In this document: piece after piece, positions 1 to 9,065 of the stretch | Numbering within the stretch: the stretch's first letter is position 1 | Layout of the letters: each line of letters opens with the position of its first letter | Source: an uncultured cyanobacterium | GTDB lineage: Bacteria > Cyanobacteriota > Cyanobacteriia > PCC-6307 > Cyanobiaceae | NCBI GenBank assembly: GCA_903823115.1 | Contig: CAIJRN010000083.1 | Span: 1 to 59,295, forward strand | Length of the DNA: 59,295 nt | Direction of reading: 5' to 3' | Notes under the pieces: generated by a model | Databases searched by the model: none | What the model was told of the DNA's origin: nothing | What the model saw: only the letters and a program-made list of their open reading frames with translations | Program-made: the position numbers and the translations under genes

Positions 1-1884
1 ATCGGTGGCAGTCGGAGTGCCAGGGACGGTGGCGAGGGCCTGGGAGCAGCGGTCCACCTCGCGGCGCAGATGCTCACTCAACAGGTCGGAGATGGCCAGC
101 TGGCCTCCCGCCCAGGCCGGCACCGTGCTGCTCTTGCGGCTGGTGGCCTTCACCATGGCGGTCATCTCCCGCAGCCGCACGAACTGCAGCTGCCTGCCGG
201 CAAAGAAGAAGACATCTCCTGGGCGCAATCGCGAGATGAAGGCTTCTTCCACATGGCCGAGCACGGCGCCGCGCACAAAGCGCACCGTGACGGCGCGATC
301 GGCCGTGATCGTGCCGATGTTGAGGCGATGCAGCCGGGCCAGAGCCGGTGCCGTGACGCGATAGAGGAAGCCCTCACCTTTGCTCCCATCGGCGCTGCCT
401 TCGCTGCCGCTGCTGTCTTCGTTGGCGCCGCTGGCGCCGGCCTCTGCGGCGAGCTGCCGCTCGAGCTTGCGGTAGCGGGGATAGGCGCCGAGGCAGTCGC
501 CGCCCTGCTCGAGAAAGCGCAGGCACCAATCCCAGGTGGCCGCATCGAGCTGGCGGTAGCTCCAACAGCTGCGCACGGTTTCCAGCTCGAGCTCCGGATT
601 GAAGCCGGGGCCGCAGGCCAGAGTCACCAGGTGCTGCAGCAACACATCGATCGGCTGGACCGGCGGCGAGCGGTGTTCCACCAGGCCCGCCGCCAGCCCC
701 CGGCGGATCGCCGACACCTCCAGCAGCTCCAGGGCATGGGTGGGCATGAACAGCACCTGGGAGGTGCCGCCGGGGCTGTGGGCGGAGCGGCCGGCGCGCT
801 GCAGCAGGCGGGCCAGATTCTTGGCGGAACCGATCTGCACCACGGTCTGAACCGGCTGGAAGTCCACCCCCAGATCCAGGGAGCTGGTGCAGACCACCCA
901 GCGGATCTCGCCGGCCTTCACCGCCGCTTCGATCTCCTCCCGTCGGCTGCGCTCGATGGCGCTGTGGTGCAGGGCCAGGGCGTCCTCCATCGCGGGAGCG
1001 GCGTAGCGCAGGCACTGATGCCAGCGTTCGGCCTGGTTGCGGGTGTTGGTGAACAGCAAGGTGGAGACCTCGGGCCGCAGCTGTGCCACCAGCTCCTCGT
1101 GCATGCGCAATCCCAGATGGCCTGCCCAGGGGAAGCCGTCGATGCTTTCGGGCAACAGGCTGCGGATCGCCGTGCGGCGCTGAAGGCGGGCCGTGATGAT
1201 CGTGGGAGACGCAACCGGAACCCAGCTGCCGTTCTGCCAGCGCCCGATCCCGGTGGCGGCCTGGGCCGCCTCCTGGAGATTGCCGATCGTGGCGCTGATC
1301 GCCCAGGTGCGCAGGCCGGGCCGCAGCCGCCGCAGCCAGCCGAGGGCCAGTTCGCACTGGCTGCCCCGCTTGCTGCCCATCAGTTCGTGCCATTCATCCA
1401 GCACCACCGCCTCCAGTCCGGCGAACAGGGCGGTGGCGGCGGGGTTCGCCAGCAGCAGGCAGAGCGATTCGGGCGTGCTGATCAGGATTTCGGGCGGTTG
1501 GCGCAGCTGCTTGCTGCGCATGGTGCTGCTGGTGTCGCCGTTGCGGATCGCCACCCGCAACGGCCAACCCATGTCCCGGATCGGGGCCTCGATCGCCAGG
1601 GCCAGATCACCGCTGAGGGCCCTCAGAGGCGTGATCACCAGCAGCCGCAGGCCGAGGGCGGTGCTGCCCTTTGGCGTCTGCGCCTGCGCCTGCTGGGCCA
1701 GCATCTCGGCGATCGGTCCCATCACGGCGGCGTAGGTTTTGCCGCTGCCTGTAGGCACCTGGATCAGGCCGCTCTCGCCGCGCCCGTAGGCGTGCCAGCA
1801 CTGGCGCTGAAACGGCATCGGCCGCCAGCTCTGGTGCGCGAACCAGGCTTCGATCGGCGCCAGCGTCTTGGTGAGCTCCTTCAT
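1..1884 (-). CDS. Ligase-associated Lhr-like DEXH-box helicase, partial (C-terminus beyond left edge)
   Basis: This is a superfamily 2 DNA helicase of the Lhr-like type that travels with bacterial ATP-dependent DNA ligases; it probably unwinds or remodels damaged DNA for the ligase and exonuclease upstream. The frame read leftward from an ATG at 1884 stays open to base 1 (628 codons). It shows Walker A PTGSGKT near residues 44-50, a DEAH-like box DEWHE, the SAT motif SATIGN, and motif VI QRAGRSAH, followed by a long C-terminal region. The ATG overlaps the ligase stop (ATGA), so the two are translationally coupled. The family often has a fourth partner, a PdeM-type metallophosphoesterase, which would lie off the left edge. 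A variable segment rich in Ser, Gly and Glu lies near 380-440. Confidence 0.9.
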   Translation of the reverse strand, partial: MKELTKTLAPIEAWFAHQSWRPMPFQRQCWHAYGRGESGLIQVPTGSGKTYAAVMGPIAEMLAQQAQAQTPKGSTALGLRLLVITPLRALSGDLALAIEAPIRDMGWPLRVAIRNGDTSSTMRSKQLRQPPEILISTPESLCLLLANPAATALFAGLEAVVLDEWHELMGSKRGSQCELALGWLRRLRPGLRTWAISATIGNLQEAAQAATGIGRWQNGSWVPVASPTIITARLQRRTAIRSLLPESIDGFPWAGHLGLRMHEELVAQLRPEVSTLLFTNTRNQAERWHQCLRYAAPAMEDALALHHSAIERSRREEIEAAVKAGEIRWVVCTSSLDLGVDFQPVQTVVQIGSAKNLARLLQRAGRSAHSPGGTSQVLFMPTHALELLEVSAIRRGLAAGLVEHRSPPVQPIDVLLQHLVTLACGPGFNPELELETVRSCWSYRQLDAATWDWCLRFLEQGGDCLGAYPRYRKLERQLAAEAGASGANEDSSGSEGSADGSKGEGFLYRVTAPALARLHRLNIGTITADRAVTVRFVRGAVLGHVEEAFISRLRPGDVFFFAGRQLQFVRLREMTAMVKATSRKSSTVPAWAGGQLAISDLLSEHLRREVDRCSQALATVPGTPTATD

Positions 1885-3476
1885 GGCCGGGTGGCCATCA
1901 GCGCCAGGGCCGTCTGCAGGGTGTCCGCTTCGCTGGCCGGCTTGTCGCGCCGCCAGCGGCTGATGCGGGGGAAGCGCACGGCCAGACCGCTCTTGTGGCG
2001 TTTGGAAGGGCCGATCCCCTCAAAGGCCAGCTCGAACACCTGCAAGGGCTCCACCGCCCGCACCGGTCCGAAGCGCTCGCTGGTGTGGCGGCGGATCCAG
2101 CGGTCCAATTCCTCGATTTCAGCGGCATCGAGCCCGGAATAGGCCTTGGCGAAGCTCACCAACTGACCGTCCGCGTTCCAGAGGCCGAAGGTGTAATCGG
2201 TGTAGAGATTGGCGCGGCGTCCGCTGCCGGGCTGGGCATAGAGCAGCACCGCATCCAGTTGCAGCGGTTCAAGTTTGTGTTTCCACCAGGAACCGCGGCG
2301 GCGGCCCACCAGGTAGGCGGAATCGAGATTCTTGAGCATCAGCCCTTCAGCTCCAGCGGCGGCGGCGCCAGCGCGCAACTCCTCGAGGGCCTGCCAGTGG
2401 GGCAGGGGCAGGGTGGCGGAGAGGCGCAGAAGCCCGGCTGCGGGGGGCGAGGGCGCCGCCAGGAGCTGCTGGTGCAGATCCTCCAGGGCGGCACGGCGTT
2501 GGCGCAAGGGCTCAGGGCGCCGATCGCAGCCCCCCAGTTCGAGCAGGTCGTAGGCCACGAAGGCCGCCGGCAACTCGGCCAGTAGCGAACGGCCGGGAGC
2601 CTTGCGGCCCAGGCGCCGCTGCAGCTCCGCGAAGGGCCGCGGGCCAGGAGCTCCCGGCTCCCAGATGATCACCTCGCCATCGAGCGCCAGCCCATCGGGC
2701 AGCGCCTCGCCCAGGCGAATCAGCTCAGGGAAGGCCGGATGGATCAGCTCCTCGCCCCGGCTCCAGAGCCAGCAGGCACCGTGGCGCCGGATCAGCTGGG
2801 CGCGGATGCCATCCCATTTCCATTCCACCTGCCAGTTGGCTGGTGCGGTGTCGCTGAGGCGTTCGGGATCGAGCGGGCAGGCCAGCTGGAAGGGATAGGG
2901 CCGGCTGCTGAGACTGGCGTCGTCATCGGCAGGGTCGATCAGGGCGGTGAACTGCGCGGCCGAGGGCACAAAGCCACCCATCAGCCGGTGGCGCAGTCGG
3001 GCTGGTTCGAGCTCCGAGAGCTGGGCCAGGGCCTGGATCACGAGCCCCTGGGCCACGCCCACCCGGAAACCGCCGCTGAGCAACTTGTTGACCACCAGCA
3101 GCTCGAGCGGCTCCAGGCCTTGCCACAGCGCCCGCATCGCCTCGGCCTGTGCGTCTGCTTCCAGGCCAGCCAGCGGTGGCAACAGTTCCTCCAGCCACTG
3201 CTGCAGCGAGGCCTCAGCGGCCGGGGATGGGGGCACCATGCCGGTTGCGACGCCCGAGCGCTGCCGCCAGAGCAGGGCGATCGTTTCGGCGCTGTCCCCC
3301 ACCTGGCGGTAGCAGTCGTCAAACAGCCAGGCGGGCAGGCCCGTTCCCTCCAGGCAGATCTGACGCAGTCGCAGGCTGCTCAGCAAGCGGCGGCGCTGGT
3401 TGCCCAGCAGGGCATGCAGCGCCCAGGCCCCATCTCCCGGCGGCACCGCCTGGAAATATTCCACCAGGGCCCGCAC
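1881..3476 (-). CDS. ATP-dependent DNA ligase (ligase-associated repair cluster)
   Basis: ATP-dependent DNA ligase of the bacterial accessory type, distinct from the essential NAD-dependent LigA. It would seal nicks during repair. The adenylation motif EWKWDG, with the nucleophilic Lys near residue 220, is present, followed by the OB-fold domain and the typical C-terminal RFPRISRWR segment. From the GTG at 3476 the product is 531 aa. The frame stays open upstream, and residues LKRFCRLFELLDRSK encoded at 3492-3536 resemble the usual family N-terminus. The real start may therefore be a CTG at 3534-3536 that overlaps the exonuclease stop, giving about 551 aa. There is no ATG nearby. The 3' end overlaps the helicase start by 4 bp. 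Confidence 0.92.
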   Translation of the reverse strand: MRALVEYFQAVPPGDGAWALHALLGNQRRRLLSSLRLRQICLEGTGLPAWLFDDCYRQVGDSAETIALLWRQRSGVATGMVPPSPAAEASLQQWLEELLPPLAGLEADAQAEAMRALWQGLEPLELLVVNKLLSGGFRVGVAQGLVIQALAQLSELEPARLRHRLMGGFVPSAAQFTALIDPADDDASLSSRPYPFQLACPLDPERLSDTAPANWQVEWKWDGIRAQLIRRHGACWLWSRGEELIHPAFPELIRLGEALPDGLALDGEVIIWEPGAPGPRPFAELQRRLGRKAPGRSLLAELPAAFVAYDLLELGGCDRRPEPLRQRRAALEDLHQQLLAAPSPPAAGLLRLSATLPLPHWQALEELRAGAAAAGAEGLMLKNLDSAYLVGRRRGSWWKHKLEPLQLDAVLLYAQPGSGRRANLYTDYTFGLWNADGQLVSFAKAYSGLDAAEIEELDRWIRRHTSERFGPVRAVEPLQVFELAFEGIGPSKRHKSGLAVRFPRISRWRRDKPASEADTLQTALALMATRP

Positions 3477-3532
3477 CCGGGCGCTGCTGGCCTTGCTGCG
3501 ATCGAGCAGCTCGAACAGGCGGCAGAAGCGCT

Positions 3533-4726
3533 TCAGGGGAGAGCCTCCCGCTGCTCGCCGCCCTTGATCAGCCCGGCGTTGATCGGTCCGGCTTCGCCGT
3601 CAGGTTCAGTGGCTTCGCCAGCAGGTTCATGGGCTGCGCCAGCAGTGGCTTCGCCGGTCTCGCCGGTGTCTCCAGCAACGGTGTCGCCAGCAGCGGCTTC
3701 GCGCTCGGCCTCGCCATCGGGATCCCCCCGTTCCGCCAGGCCCCCTCCCTGCAGGGGCTCGGCGGCGATTCCCTCCACCTCGCGCAGATAGCGGGCCAGC
3801 ACCTCGCTCTGGCCGTGGGTCACGTACACCTGGCGGGCTCCGGATTGCCGGGCCGTGTCCACCAGGGCCGGCCAGTCCGCATGGTCGCTGAGCACAAAGC
3901 CCCGCTCGAAGCCGCGGCGGCGGCGGGCGCCGCGCACCGCCATCCAACCGCTGGCAAAGCCGGTCTGGGCGCCGCGCAGCCGTTTCATCCAGGGGGAGCC
4001 CTGGGCCGAGGGAGGCGCCAGCACCAGCCGCCCCTCCAGCCTCTCGTCACGCGGGAGCTGCGAGAGGGGTTGCGTTGGCACCATGGCGATCCCCTGCTGC
4101 CGGTAAGGCTCGATCAAGGCCGCGACGGCGCCATGCAGCAGCACCTCCTGCTCCACCCCCAGGGCGTGCAGTTCAGCCAGGATCCGCTGGGCCTTGCCGA
4201 AGGCGTAGCAGAACAGCACCGAGGGGCGGTGCTGACAGTGTTGCCACCAGTCGCGGATTTCGGCGGCCACCTGGGAACCGGGGGGCCAGCGGTAGATCGG
4301 CAGCGCGAAGGTGGCCTCGCTGATCAACACATCGGCGCCCACCGGCTCAAAGGGTGCACAGCTGGGGTCGGCATCGCGCTTGTAGTCGCCGCTGATCAGC
4401 CAGCTCTCGCCGCCGGCTTCGAGGCGGATCTGGGCGGAGCCCAGCACGTGGCCAGCGCTGTGGAACGACACCTGGGCGTCCTGAATCTGCAGCGCATCGC
4501 CGTAGTCGAGGCTGTGCAGCGCAATGCCCTGACCGAGGCGCCGGCGCAGGATGCCGGCGCCGGCGCCGATCGCCCAGTAGGCGCCGCAGCCGGGCCGGGC
4601 ATGGTCGGCGTGGCCGTGGGTGATCAGGGCCCTGGGCACCGGCCGCCAGGGATCGATCCAGACGTCGGCGGCCCGGCAGTAGAGACCCTGCTCGGTGAGG
4701 GTGACCAGCCCGTCGCTCGGCAGCAT
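3533..4726 (-). CDS. Ligase-associated MBL-fold DNA exonuclease
   Basis: Metallo-beta-lactamase-fold nuclease of the ligase-associated DNA damage response exonuclease family (SNM1/Pso2-like). It would trim damaged ends before ligation. The metal-binding motif THGHADHA is near residues 36-43, and later conserved segments include SGDYKRDAD and the LSDHADWP motif typical of beta-CASP-like proteins. About 330 aa make up the enzyme. The last roughly 65 aa are an acidic, Gly/Ala/Thr-rich tail encoded by imperfect 15- and 21-bp tandem repeats around 3603-3709, which is not normal for the family. The gene starts 7 bp after the nadA stop and runs into the ligase, so it is probably in one transcript. 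Confidence 0.9.
   Translation of the reverse strand: MLPSDGLVTLTEQGLYCRAADVWIDPWRPVPRALITHGHADHARPGCGAYWAIGAGAGILRRRLGQGIALHSLDYGDALQIQDAQVSFHSAGHVLGSAQIRLEAGGESWLISGDYKRDADPSCAPFEPVGADVLISEATFALPIYRWPPGSQVAAEIRDWWQHCQHRPSVLFCYAFGKAQRILAELHALGVEQEVLLHGAVAALIEPYRQQGIAMVPTQPLSQLPRDERLEGRLVLAPPSAQGSPWMKRLRGAQTGFASGWMAVRGARRRRGFERGFVLSDHADWPALVDTARQSGARQVYVTHGQSEVLARYLREVEGIAAEPLQGGGLAERGDPDGEAEREAAAGDTVAGDTGETGEATAGAAHEPAGEATEPDGEAGPINAGLIKGGEQREALP
3603..3709. repeat. Imperfect 21-bp and 15-bp tandem repeats in the exonuclease tail
   Basis: Two 21-bp units (3603-3623 and 3624-3644) are followed by 15-bp-like units (3665-3679, 3680-3694, 3695-3709). All are multiples of three, so the reading frame is kept. 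They encode the acidic low-complexity tail of the exonuclease on the minus strand. Confidence 0.7.
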
Positions 4727-4733
4727 CCGCGCC

Positions 4734-5696
4734 TCAGGCGCTCATCGCCAGCATCCGCTCAATCGGGGCCAGGGCCCGCCGGCGCAGGCTCTCCTCGAGC
4801 TCGATGCCGGGTTCCAGCTGATCGAGGCAGCGCCACAGCTTGTCCATCGTGTTCAGGCGCATGTAGGGACAGGTGTTGCAGCTGCAGCCATCGCTGCCGG
4901 GCACATCGAGGAAGGTTTTTTCGGGGGCGCGCCGCCGCATCTGATGCAAAATGCCCGGTTCCGTGAGCACGATGAAGCTCGCTGCGGGGCTGCTGGTCAC
5001 CCGCTCCAGCAGCTTGCTGGTGGAGCCGATGAAATCGGCCAGATCGAGCAGATGCTGCTGGCATTCCGGATGGGCGATCACCTCCGCTTCGGGATGCTGC
5101 TGGCGCAGTTGCAACAGCGCCTGCTCGCTGAAGCTTTCATGCACGATGCAGCTGCCCGGCCAGAAGGTGAGTTCCCGCCCCGTCTGGCGGGCCACCCAGC
5201 GGCCCAGGTTCTGATCCGGTGCGAACAGGATCGGCCGCTCGGCAGGCAGTTGTTGGATCAGCTGCACGGCGTTGCTGCTGGTGCAGATCAGATCGCTCTG
5301 GGCCTTGACCGCCGCCGAACAATTGATGTAGCTGACCACATAGTGGTCGGGATGCTGGGCTCTGAAGGCGGCGAAGGCCTCGGCGGGGCAGGCGTCGGCC
5401 AGGCTGCAGCCTGCCTCCAGATCCGGTACCAGCACGATCTTGCCGGGGTTGAGAATCTTGGCGGTCTCCGCCATGAAGTGGACGCCGCAGAAGACGATCA
5501 CCTCGGCCTCGGTGCTGGCGGCCTTGCGGGAGAGCTCGAGCGAATCGCCGATGAAATCGGCGACATCCTGGATCGCATCATCCTGGTAATAGTGCGCCAG
5601 GATCACCGCCTTGCGAACGCGGCAGAGCTCGCGGATCGCGGCCCGCAGCTGCGCTGCCGGCGGTGCGGAGTGTGGGGTAGAAACCTGGGAGAACAC
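4734..5696 (-). CDS. nadA: Quinolinate synthase NadA
   Basis: NadA condenses iminoaspartate with dihydroxyacetone phosphate to quinolinate in de novo NAD synthesis, using an oxygen-sensitive [4Fe-4S] cluster. Family motifs are clear: LAHYYQ near the N-terminus, [10 protein letters not shown], and the C-terminal [13 protein letters not shown] segment; the Cys residues in these regions include the cluster ligands. From the GTG at 5696 the product is 320 aa, the usual length. A GAGGAAG sequence lies 6 nt upstream of this GTG, which decides the start. The frame stays open far upstream, but there it lies antisense to the phosphoesterase gene. NadA is the first gene of an apparent nadA-exonuclease-ligase-helicase run, with only 7 bp to the exonuclease. 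Confidence 0.95.
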   Translation of the reverse strand: MFSQVSTPHSAPPAAQLRAAIRELCRVRKAVILAHYYQDDAIQDVADFIGDSLELSRKAASTEAEVIVFCGVHFMAETAKILNPGKIVLVPDLEAGCSLADACPAEAFAAFRAQHPDHYVVSYINCSAAVKAQSDLICTSSNAVQLIQQLPAERPILFAPDQNLGRWVARQTGRELTFWPGSCIVHESFSEQALLQLRQQHPEAEVIAHPECQQHLLDLADFIGSTSKLLERVTSSPAASFIVLTEPGILHQMRRRAPEKTFLDVPGSDGCSCNTCPYMRLNTMDKLWRCLDQLEPGIELEESLRRRALAPIERMLAMSA

Positions 5697-5750
5697 CAAC
5701 GGCTTCCTCGGCTCGGGCAGGATGGGCCAAAGACTAGGAAGACGGCCGGC

Positions 5751-6611
5751 TTGGCAGACCTCAACATCGCCATCGCCGGCGACCTCCATGACCAGTGGGA
5801 TGCCTCCGACCATCTGCTGCTGGATCTGATCCGGCCGGATGCCCTGCTGCTCGTCGGCGATTTCAGCGATGGTCACACCCGCATTCCCACCCTGCTGAAC
5901 GAGCTGGAGCTCCCCGTCGCCTGCATCGCCGGTAACCACGACACCGGTAAAGACGGCAGTGGCCAGCGGCTGCGCCAACAGCTGGAGTTGCTGGGGGAGC
6001 TCCATTGCGGCTGGGGCCTGCGGCAGCTCACCCCCCCCGGTCTGGCCGTGGTCGGCTGCCGGCCGTTCACCGCTGGCGGTGGCTTCACCCTGTCGCGAGC
6101 TGTTCGTACGGTCTATGGACCGGTGACCCAGCAGGAGTCGGCCGATCGCATCTGCCGGGCGGCCCTGTCGGCCGATCCCGAGCTGCCCCTGGTGCTGCTG
6201 GCCCATTCCGGGCCCACGGGCCTGGGCACCAATGCCGGCTCCCTCTGCGGTCGGGACTGGAAAAGCCCCCCCTGCGACTGGGGTGATCGCGATCTGGCCC
6301 TGGCGATCACCCAGATCCGCCGACGTCGCCCCGTGCCCCTGGTGGTGTTCGGCCACATGCATCACACCCTGCGGCGCTTTCTGGGCGAGCGCCAGAGCTT
6401 TCATCGTGATGAAGAGGGCACCGCCTATCTCAATTGCGCCTGCGTGCCCCGCCATGGCAGCGACGATCGCGGCCGCTGCCTGCGCCACTTCAGCTGGATT
6501 CGCTTCCAGGATGGGGAGCTCAGCCAGATCAGCCATCGCTGGTATGGCCTCACCGGTGATCTGCTCTATGAGCAGACCCTCTGGAGTGCCGCTGCCCTGA
6601 GCCGATGCTGA
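5751..6611 (+). CDS. Calcineurin-like metallophosphoesterase (TIGR04168-like, cyanobacterial)
   Basis: Metal-dependent phosphoesterase of unknown substrate. The five-block calcineurin signature is visible: GDLHDQWD at the N-terminus, GDFSD, GNHD, LLAHSG and FGHMHH. The product is 286 aa from a TTG at 5751; a GGAAG about 10 nt upstream and the start of the conserved block just after it support that start. It is divergent from nadA with a 54-bp gap, and overlaps the next glycosyltransferase by 7 bp, so the two are likely co-transcribed. The assignment to the cyanobacterial and plastid family is from overall pattern; the substrate is not predictable. Confidence 0.85.
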   Translation: MADLNIAIAGDLHDQWDASDHLLLDLIRPDALLLVGDFSDGHTRIPTLLNELELPVACIAGNHDTGKDGSGQRLRQQLELLGELHCGWGLRQLTPPGLAVVGCRPFTAGGGFTLSRAVRTVYGPVTQQESADRICRAALSADPELPLVLLAHSGPTGLGTNAGSLCGRDWKSPPCDWGDRDLALAITQIRRRRPVPLVVFGHMHHTLRRFLGERQSFHRDEEGTAYLNCACVPRHGSDDRGRCLRHFSWIRFQDGELSQISHRWYGLTGDLLYEQTLWSAAALSRC

Positions 6612-7669
6612 TCTATGCCTGTATCAGCAGCCATGGCTTTGGCCATGGTTCGCGCAGCGTGGCGGTGCTCCAGCAGCTGGCTCTCCTCAGGCCCCAGTGG
6701 CGCCTGGTGCTGTCCACGGGCTTGCCCCCTTCCTTCTTGAAGCTGGCCCTGGGCCAGGGCGGCTTTGAACAACGCTGCTGCCGCTGGGATGTGGGCGTGG
6801 TGCAGGCGGATGCCCTGGAGGTGGATCCCCAGGCAACCCTGCGCCAGCTGGAGGCCCTCGATGCCAGCCTGCCCGCCCAGATCGAGGCTGAGGTGGCCTG
6901 GCTGAGGCGGCAGGAGCTGCCCGTGCTGGTGTTGGCCGATGTGCCTCCGGCCGCGGCCCTGATCGCGGCACAGCTGGGGGCGCCGCTGGTCTGGCTGGCG
7001 AGCTTCGGCTGGGATGCCATCTATGGCTCGATGGGGCCGGAGTTGGCCCGCCGTGGCCAGGCCGCCCGAGAGCTTTACAGCCAGGGTGATCTGTTGTTGC
7101 GTTGCCCCCTGAATCTGCCGATGGACTGGGGCCTTCCGGTGCAGCCGATCGGGCTCACCAATTCCCAGCCCCGCCCTCTTGATCCGGCTGTGCTGGACCA
7201 ACTGGCCCTGCCGGCTGAGCGCGATCGCTGCGTGCTGATCAGCTTCGGCGGCCTGGGCCTGAGCCTCGATCCTGAGCTGCTGGCCCGCTGGCCCGAGCAT
7301 GTGTTCATCGGCACTGATCCCGGCCTGGCCAAGGCCGCCAACGGCCGCCTGTTGCCCGAGGGCCTCAGGCCCCTGGACCTGATGCCCCATGCCGGCCGCC
7401 TGATCACCAAGGCCGGCTACAGCAGCTTCTGCGAGGCCTTCAGCCAGGGAGTGGGGATCCATCTGGTGGAACGGCAAGGCTTCGCCGAGGCGCCCGTGCT
7501 GGCCCGGGCGCTCCAGGACCATGGCTGCCATCGGCTCCTGAGCCGCAGGCAGCTGGATCAGGGCGATTGGCAGCTGGATCAACCGCTGCTGGCCGCCCGA
7601 CTGGGACCGCTGCCCGCTGGTGGAGCCGAGGCGGCGGCGGCGGCGCTGGCGGCGCTGCGGGGCAGCTGA
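6605..7669 (+). CDS. GT-B fold glycosyltransferase-like protein
   Basis: Cytosolic protein of 354 aa that resembles MurG/UGT-type glycosyltransferases. The N-terminal [16 protein letters not shown] motif is the typical Gly-rich acceptor loop of this group. The C-terminal half has LISFGGLG and [12 protein letters not shown], a nucleotide-sugar-binding arrangement like those of MurG and UGTs. Donor and acceptor cannot be read from the sequence. It starts at an ATG inside the end of the phosphoesterase gene (7-bp overlap). A short inverted repeat (CTGATC/GATCAG, 7666-7686) covers the stop codon, but no T-run follows it. Confidence 0.8.
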   Translation: MLIYACISSHGFGHGSRSVAVLQQLALLRPQWRLVLSTGLPPSFLKLALGQGGFEQRCCRWDVGVVQADALEVDPQATLRQLEALDASLPAQIEAEVAWLRRQELPVLVLADVPPAAALIAAQLGAPLVWLASFGWDAIYGSMGPELARRGQAARELYSQGDLLLRCPLNLPMDWGLPVQPIGLTNSQPRPLDPAVLDQLALPAERDRCVLISFGGLGLSLDPELLARWPEHVFIGTDPGLAKAANGRLLPEGLRPLDLMPHAGRLITKAGYSSFCEAFSQGVGIHLVERQGFAEAPVLARALQDHGCHRLLSRRQLDQGDWQLDQPLLAARLGPLPAGGAEAAAAALAALRGS

Positions 7670-8045
7670 TCAGGAGTTCCGATCAGTGAGCTGCGCAAGG
7701 TTGGATCTTCTGTACATATGAGTGCTCGCAACCTTCTTGGTCACAGTGATCTGAACTGATCGGGTGTTTTTGGATACCTATGGACACTTGCCTGATCGTC
7801 ACAAAAACGATCGCCTCTCGGGTGGCTGATGGGCAAAGTGGCGCGAACTTCATTTTTTCTCCTCTTTCGATCTCGGTGTGCTTTTCAGGTTCAGTCTCAA
7901 TGGCTGTCTCGCTCTGAAACGCATCTGAACCCCCGAGACCAGCCACGACATCTGGGTTATTGCTGATTTCACTTTCAGTCTGTTGGCTGAACTTCATCAG
8001 CAATCCATCCCCTCTGTCCCGGGCCTGTCCTTCGCTTGATCCGTC
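7670..8045. other. Intergenic region of 376 bp without a recognised gene
   Basis: I find no convincing gene here. An inverted repeat AAGGTTG (7697-7703) / CAACCTT (7729-7735) could fold with a 25-nt loop. The region is less GC-rich than its surroundings and ends at the TTG start of the endolysin-like gene, so it probably holds that gene's promoter, but I cannot place -10/-35 boxes with confidence. Confidence 0.5.
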
Positions 8046-8816
8046 TTGTCGTTCCTTCAGCGCTCCCAACTGGCTCTCCTCCTCGCCGGAGCTGCCCTGG
8101 CCATCGCGGCGCCGGTCCGCGCCGCTGAGCAAGCTGACCCTTGGTCGATGGCCCCCGTGCCGCCCCCTGTGCCCCAGGTGGCCGTGTTGCCGCCCCTGCC
8201 GGAGGCACCCAGGTTCTTCGCGATCACGCCGGAGCGCAAGGCCCTGCTCAACACCATCCGCTACGCCGAAGGCACCTGGAAGGAAGGTCAGCCGCTCGGA
8301 TATCACATCATGTTCGGCGGTGGCTATGTGCCGACCCTCGATCGCCACCCCAACCGGGTCAACTACACCTCCGGCTATGCCAGCGCCGCTGCCGGTGCCT
8401 ATCAGTTCATGCCCTTCACCTGGAACCTGGTGGTCCAGACCCTGGGCCTGAGCGACTTCCAGCCCCCTTCCCAGGACCAGGGAGCCCTGTTCCTGATCCA
8501 GCGCCGCGGCGCCCTGCCCCTGGCCGATCGGGGTGAGCTCTCACCGGAACTCGCCGCCAAGCTGGCCCCGGAATGGGCTTCGTTCCCCACCCTGGCCGGC
8601 AACAGTTACTACGGCCAACCGGTGAGGCGCTACGACGAGTTGCGGCGCTTCTACGAGGACAACCTGGCCCAACTGCGTCAGAACGGCATCGAACCATGGG
8701 AAAGGGTGGCCATTCGCCAGGTGCCCCGCTGTAACGACGACAGCCTCAGCTGCCGACTGGAATCGATCGGCTACCGCGGCCAATCCAGAATGCCGAGCGA
8801 CGTTCAGTCCTACTGA
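8046..8816 (+). CDS. Exported lambda-endolysin-like lytic transglycosylase (GH104/GH24-like)
   Basis: Secreted peptidoglycan-degrading enzyme. Residues 1-27 form a Sec signal peptide (hydrophobic core LALLLAGAALAIAAP, AxA-type site PVRAA), then a Pro-rich linker to about residue 55. The catalytic domain resembles phage lambda endolysin R: RYAEGT (catalytic Glu near 75), GGGY, DRHP, AAAGAYQFMPFTW, LGLSDFQPPSQDQGAL and RRGALPLADRG all have counterparts in order. The start is a TTG at 8046. The product is 256 aa including a C-terminal extension of about 45 aa with a Cys pair (PRCNDDSLSCR). No phage genes flank it, so it is likely a housekeeping cell-wall enzyme. Confidence 0.85.
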   Translation: MSFLQRSQLALLLAGAALAIAAPVRAAEQADPWSMAPVPPPVPQVAVLPPLPEAPRFFAITPERKALLNTIRYAEGTWKEGQPLGYHIMFGGGYVPTLDRHPNRVNYTSGYASAAAGAYQFMPFTWNLVVQTLGLSDFQPPSQDQGALFLIQRRGALPLADRGELSPELAAKLAPEWASFPTLAGNSYYGQPVRRYDELRRFYEDNLAQLRQNGIEPWERVAIRQVPRCNDDSLSCRLESIGYRGQSRMPSDVQSY

Positions 8817-8874
8817 AGTCGTTTGAATCTCCTCCGTGATCTGAGGATCTGAGGCTACAAGTTGCTTGCTGAGC

Positions 8875-8904
8875 ATCCTGCTATGCCAGATGTGCTAGCA
8901 GGAT
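8875..8904. other. Hairpin-forming inverted repeat after the endolysin gene
   Basis: ATCCTGCTA (8875-8883) pairs perfectly with TAGCAGGAT (8896-8904) across a 12-nt loop. It lies 59 bp after the endolysin stop. There is no T-run on either side, so it is at best a weak terminator. Imperfect direct repeats of AACAGGATTGT follow at about 8898-8925. Confidence 0.4.
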
Positions 8905-9065
8905 TGTGTTAACAGGATTGTTGTAACAGTTGATCAATCTGCCCTGAAACGCACAGCATTCGTTGCCAATCAATCTGGCTGAATCGGGCTGATCTGGCTC
9001 GGTTGCTCAGGCCGAAACCAGACCCGCCGTTGTTGCACGGCGATGAGCTGCTGTCTGCTGCCGCT

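Noticed and set aside
70-2142. Plus-strand 690-codon open frame
   Set aside because: Lies opposite the Lhr-like helicase and the ligase, whose motifs are clear; no domain is recognisable in it.
5697-6536. N-terminal extension of nadA to about 600 residues
   Set aside because: The extra region is antisense to the phosphoesterase with intact metal motifs, and a good ribosome-binding site precedes the GTG at 5696.
7683-8348. Minus-strand ORF of 221 codons across the endolysin leader
   Set aside because: Its N-terminal part is antisense to the endolysin gene and the rest has no recognisable feature.
8046-8816. Prophage remnant
   Set aside because: Despite similarity to lambda endolysin, no holin, structural, integrase or att-like sequence is nearby, and the protein has a Sec signal peptide.
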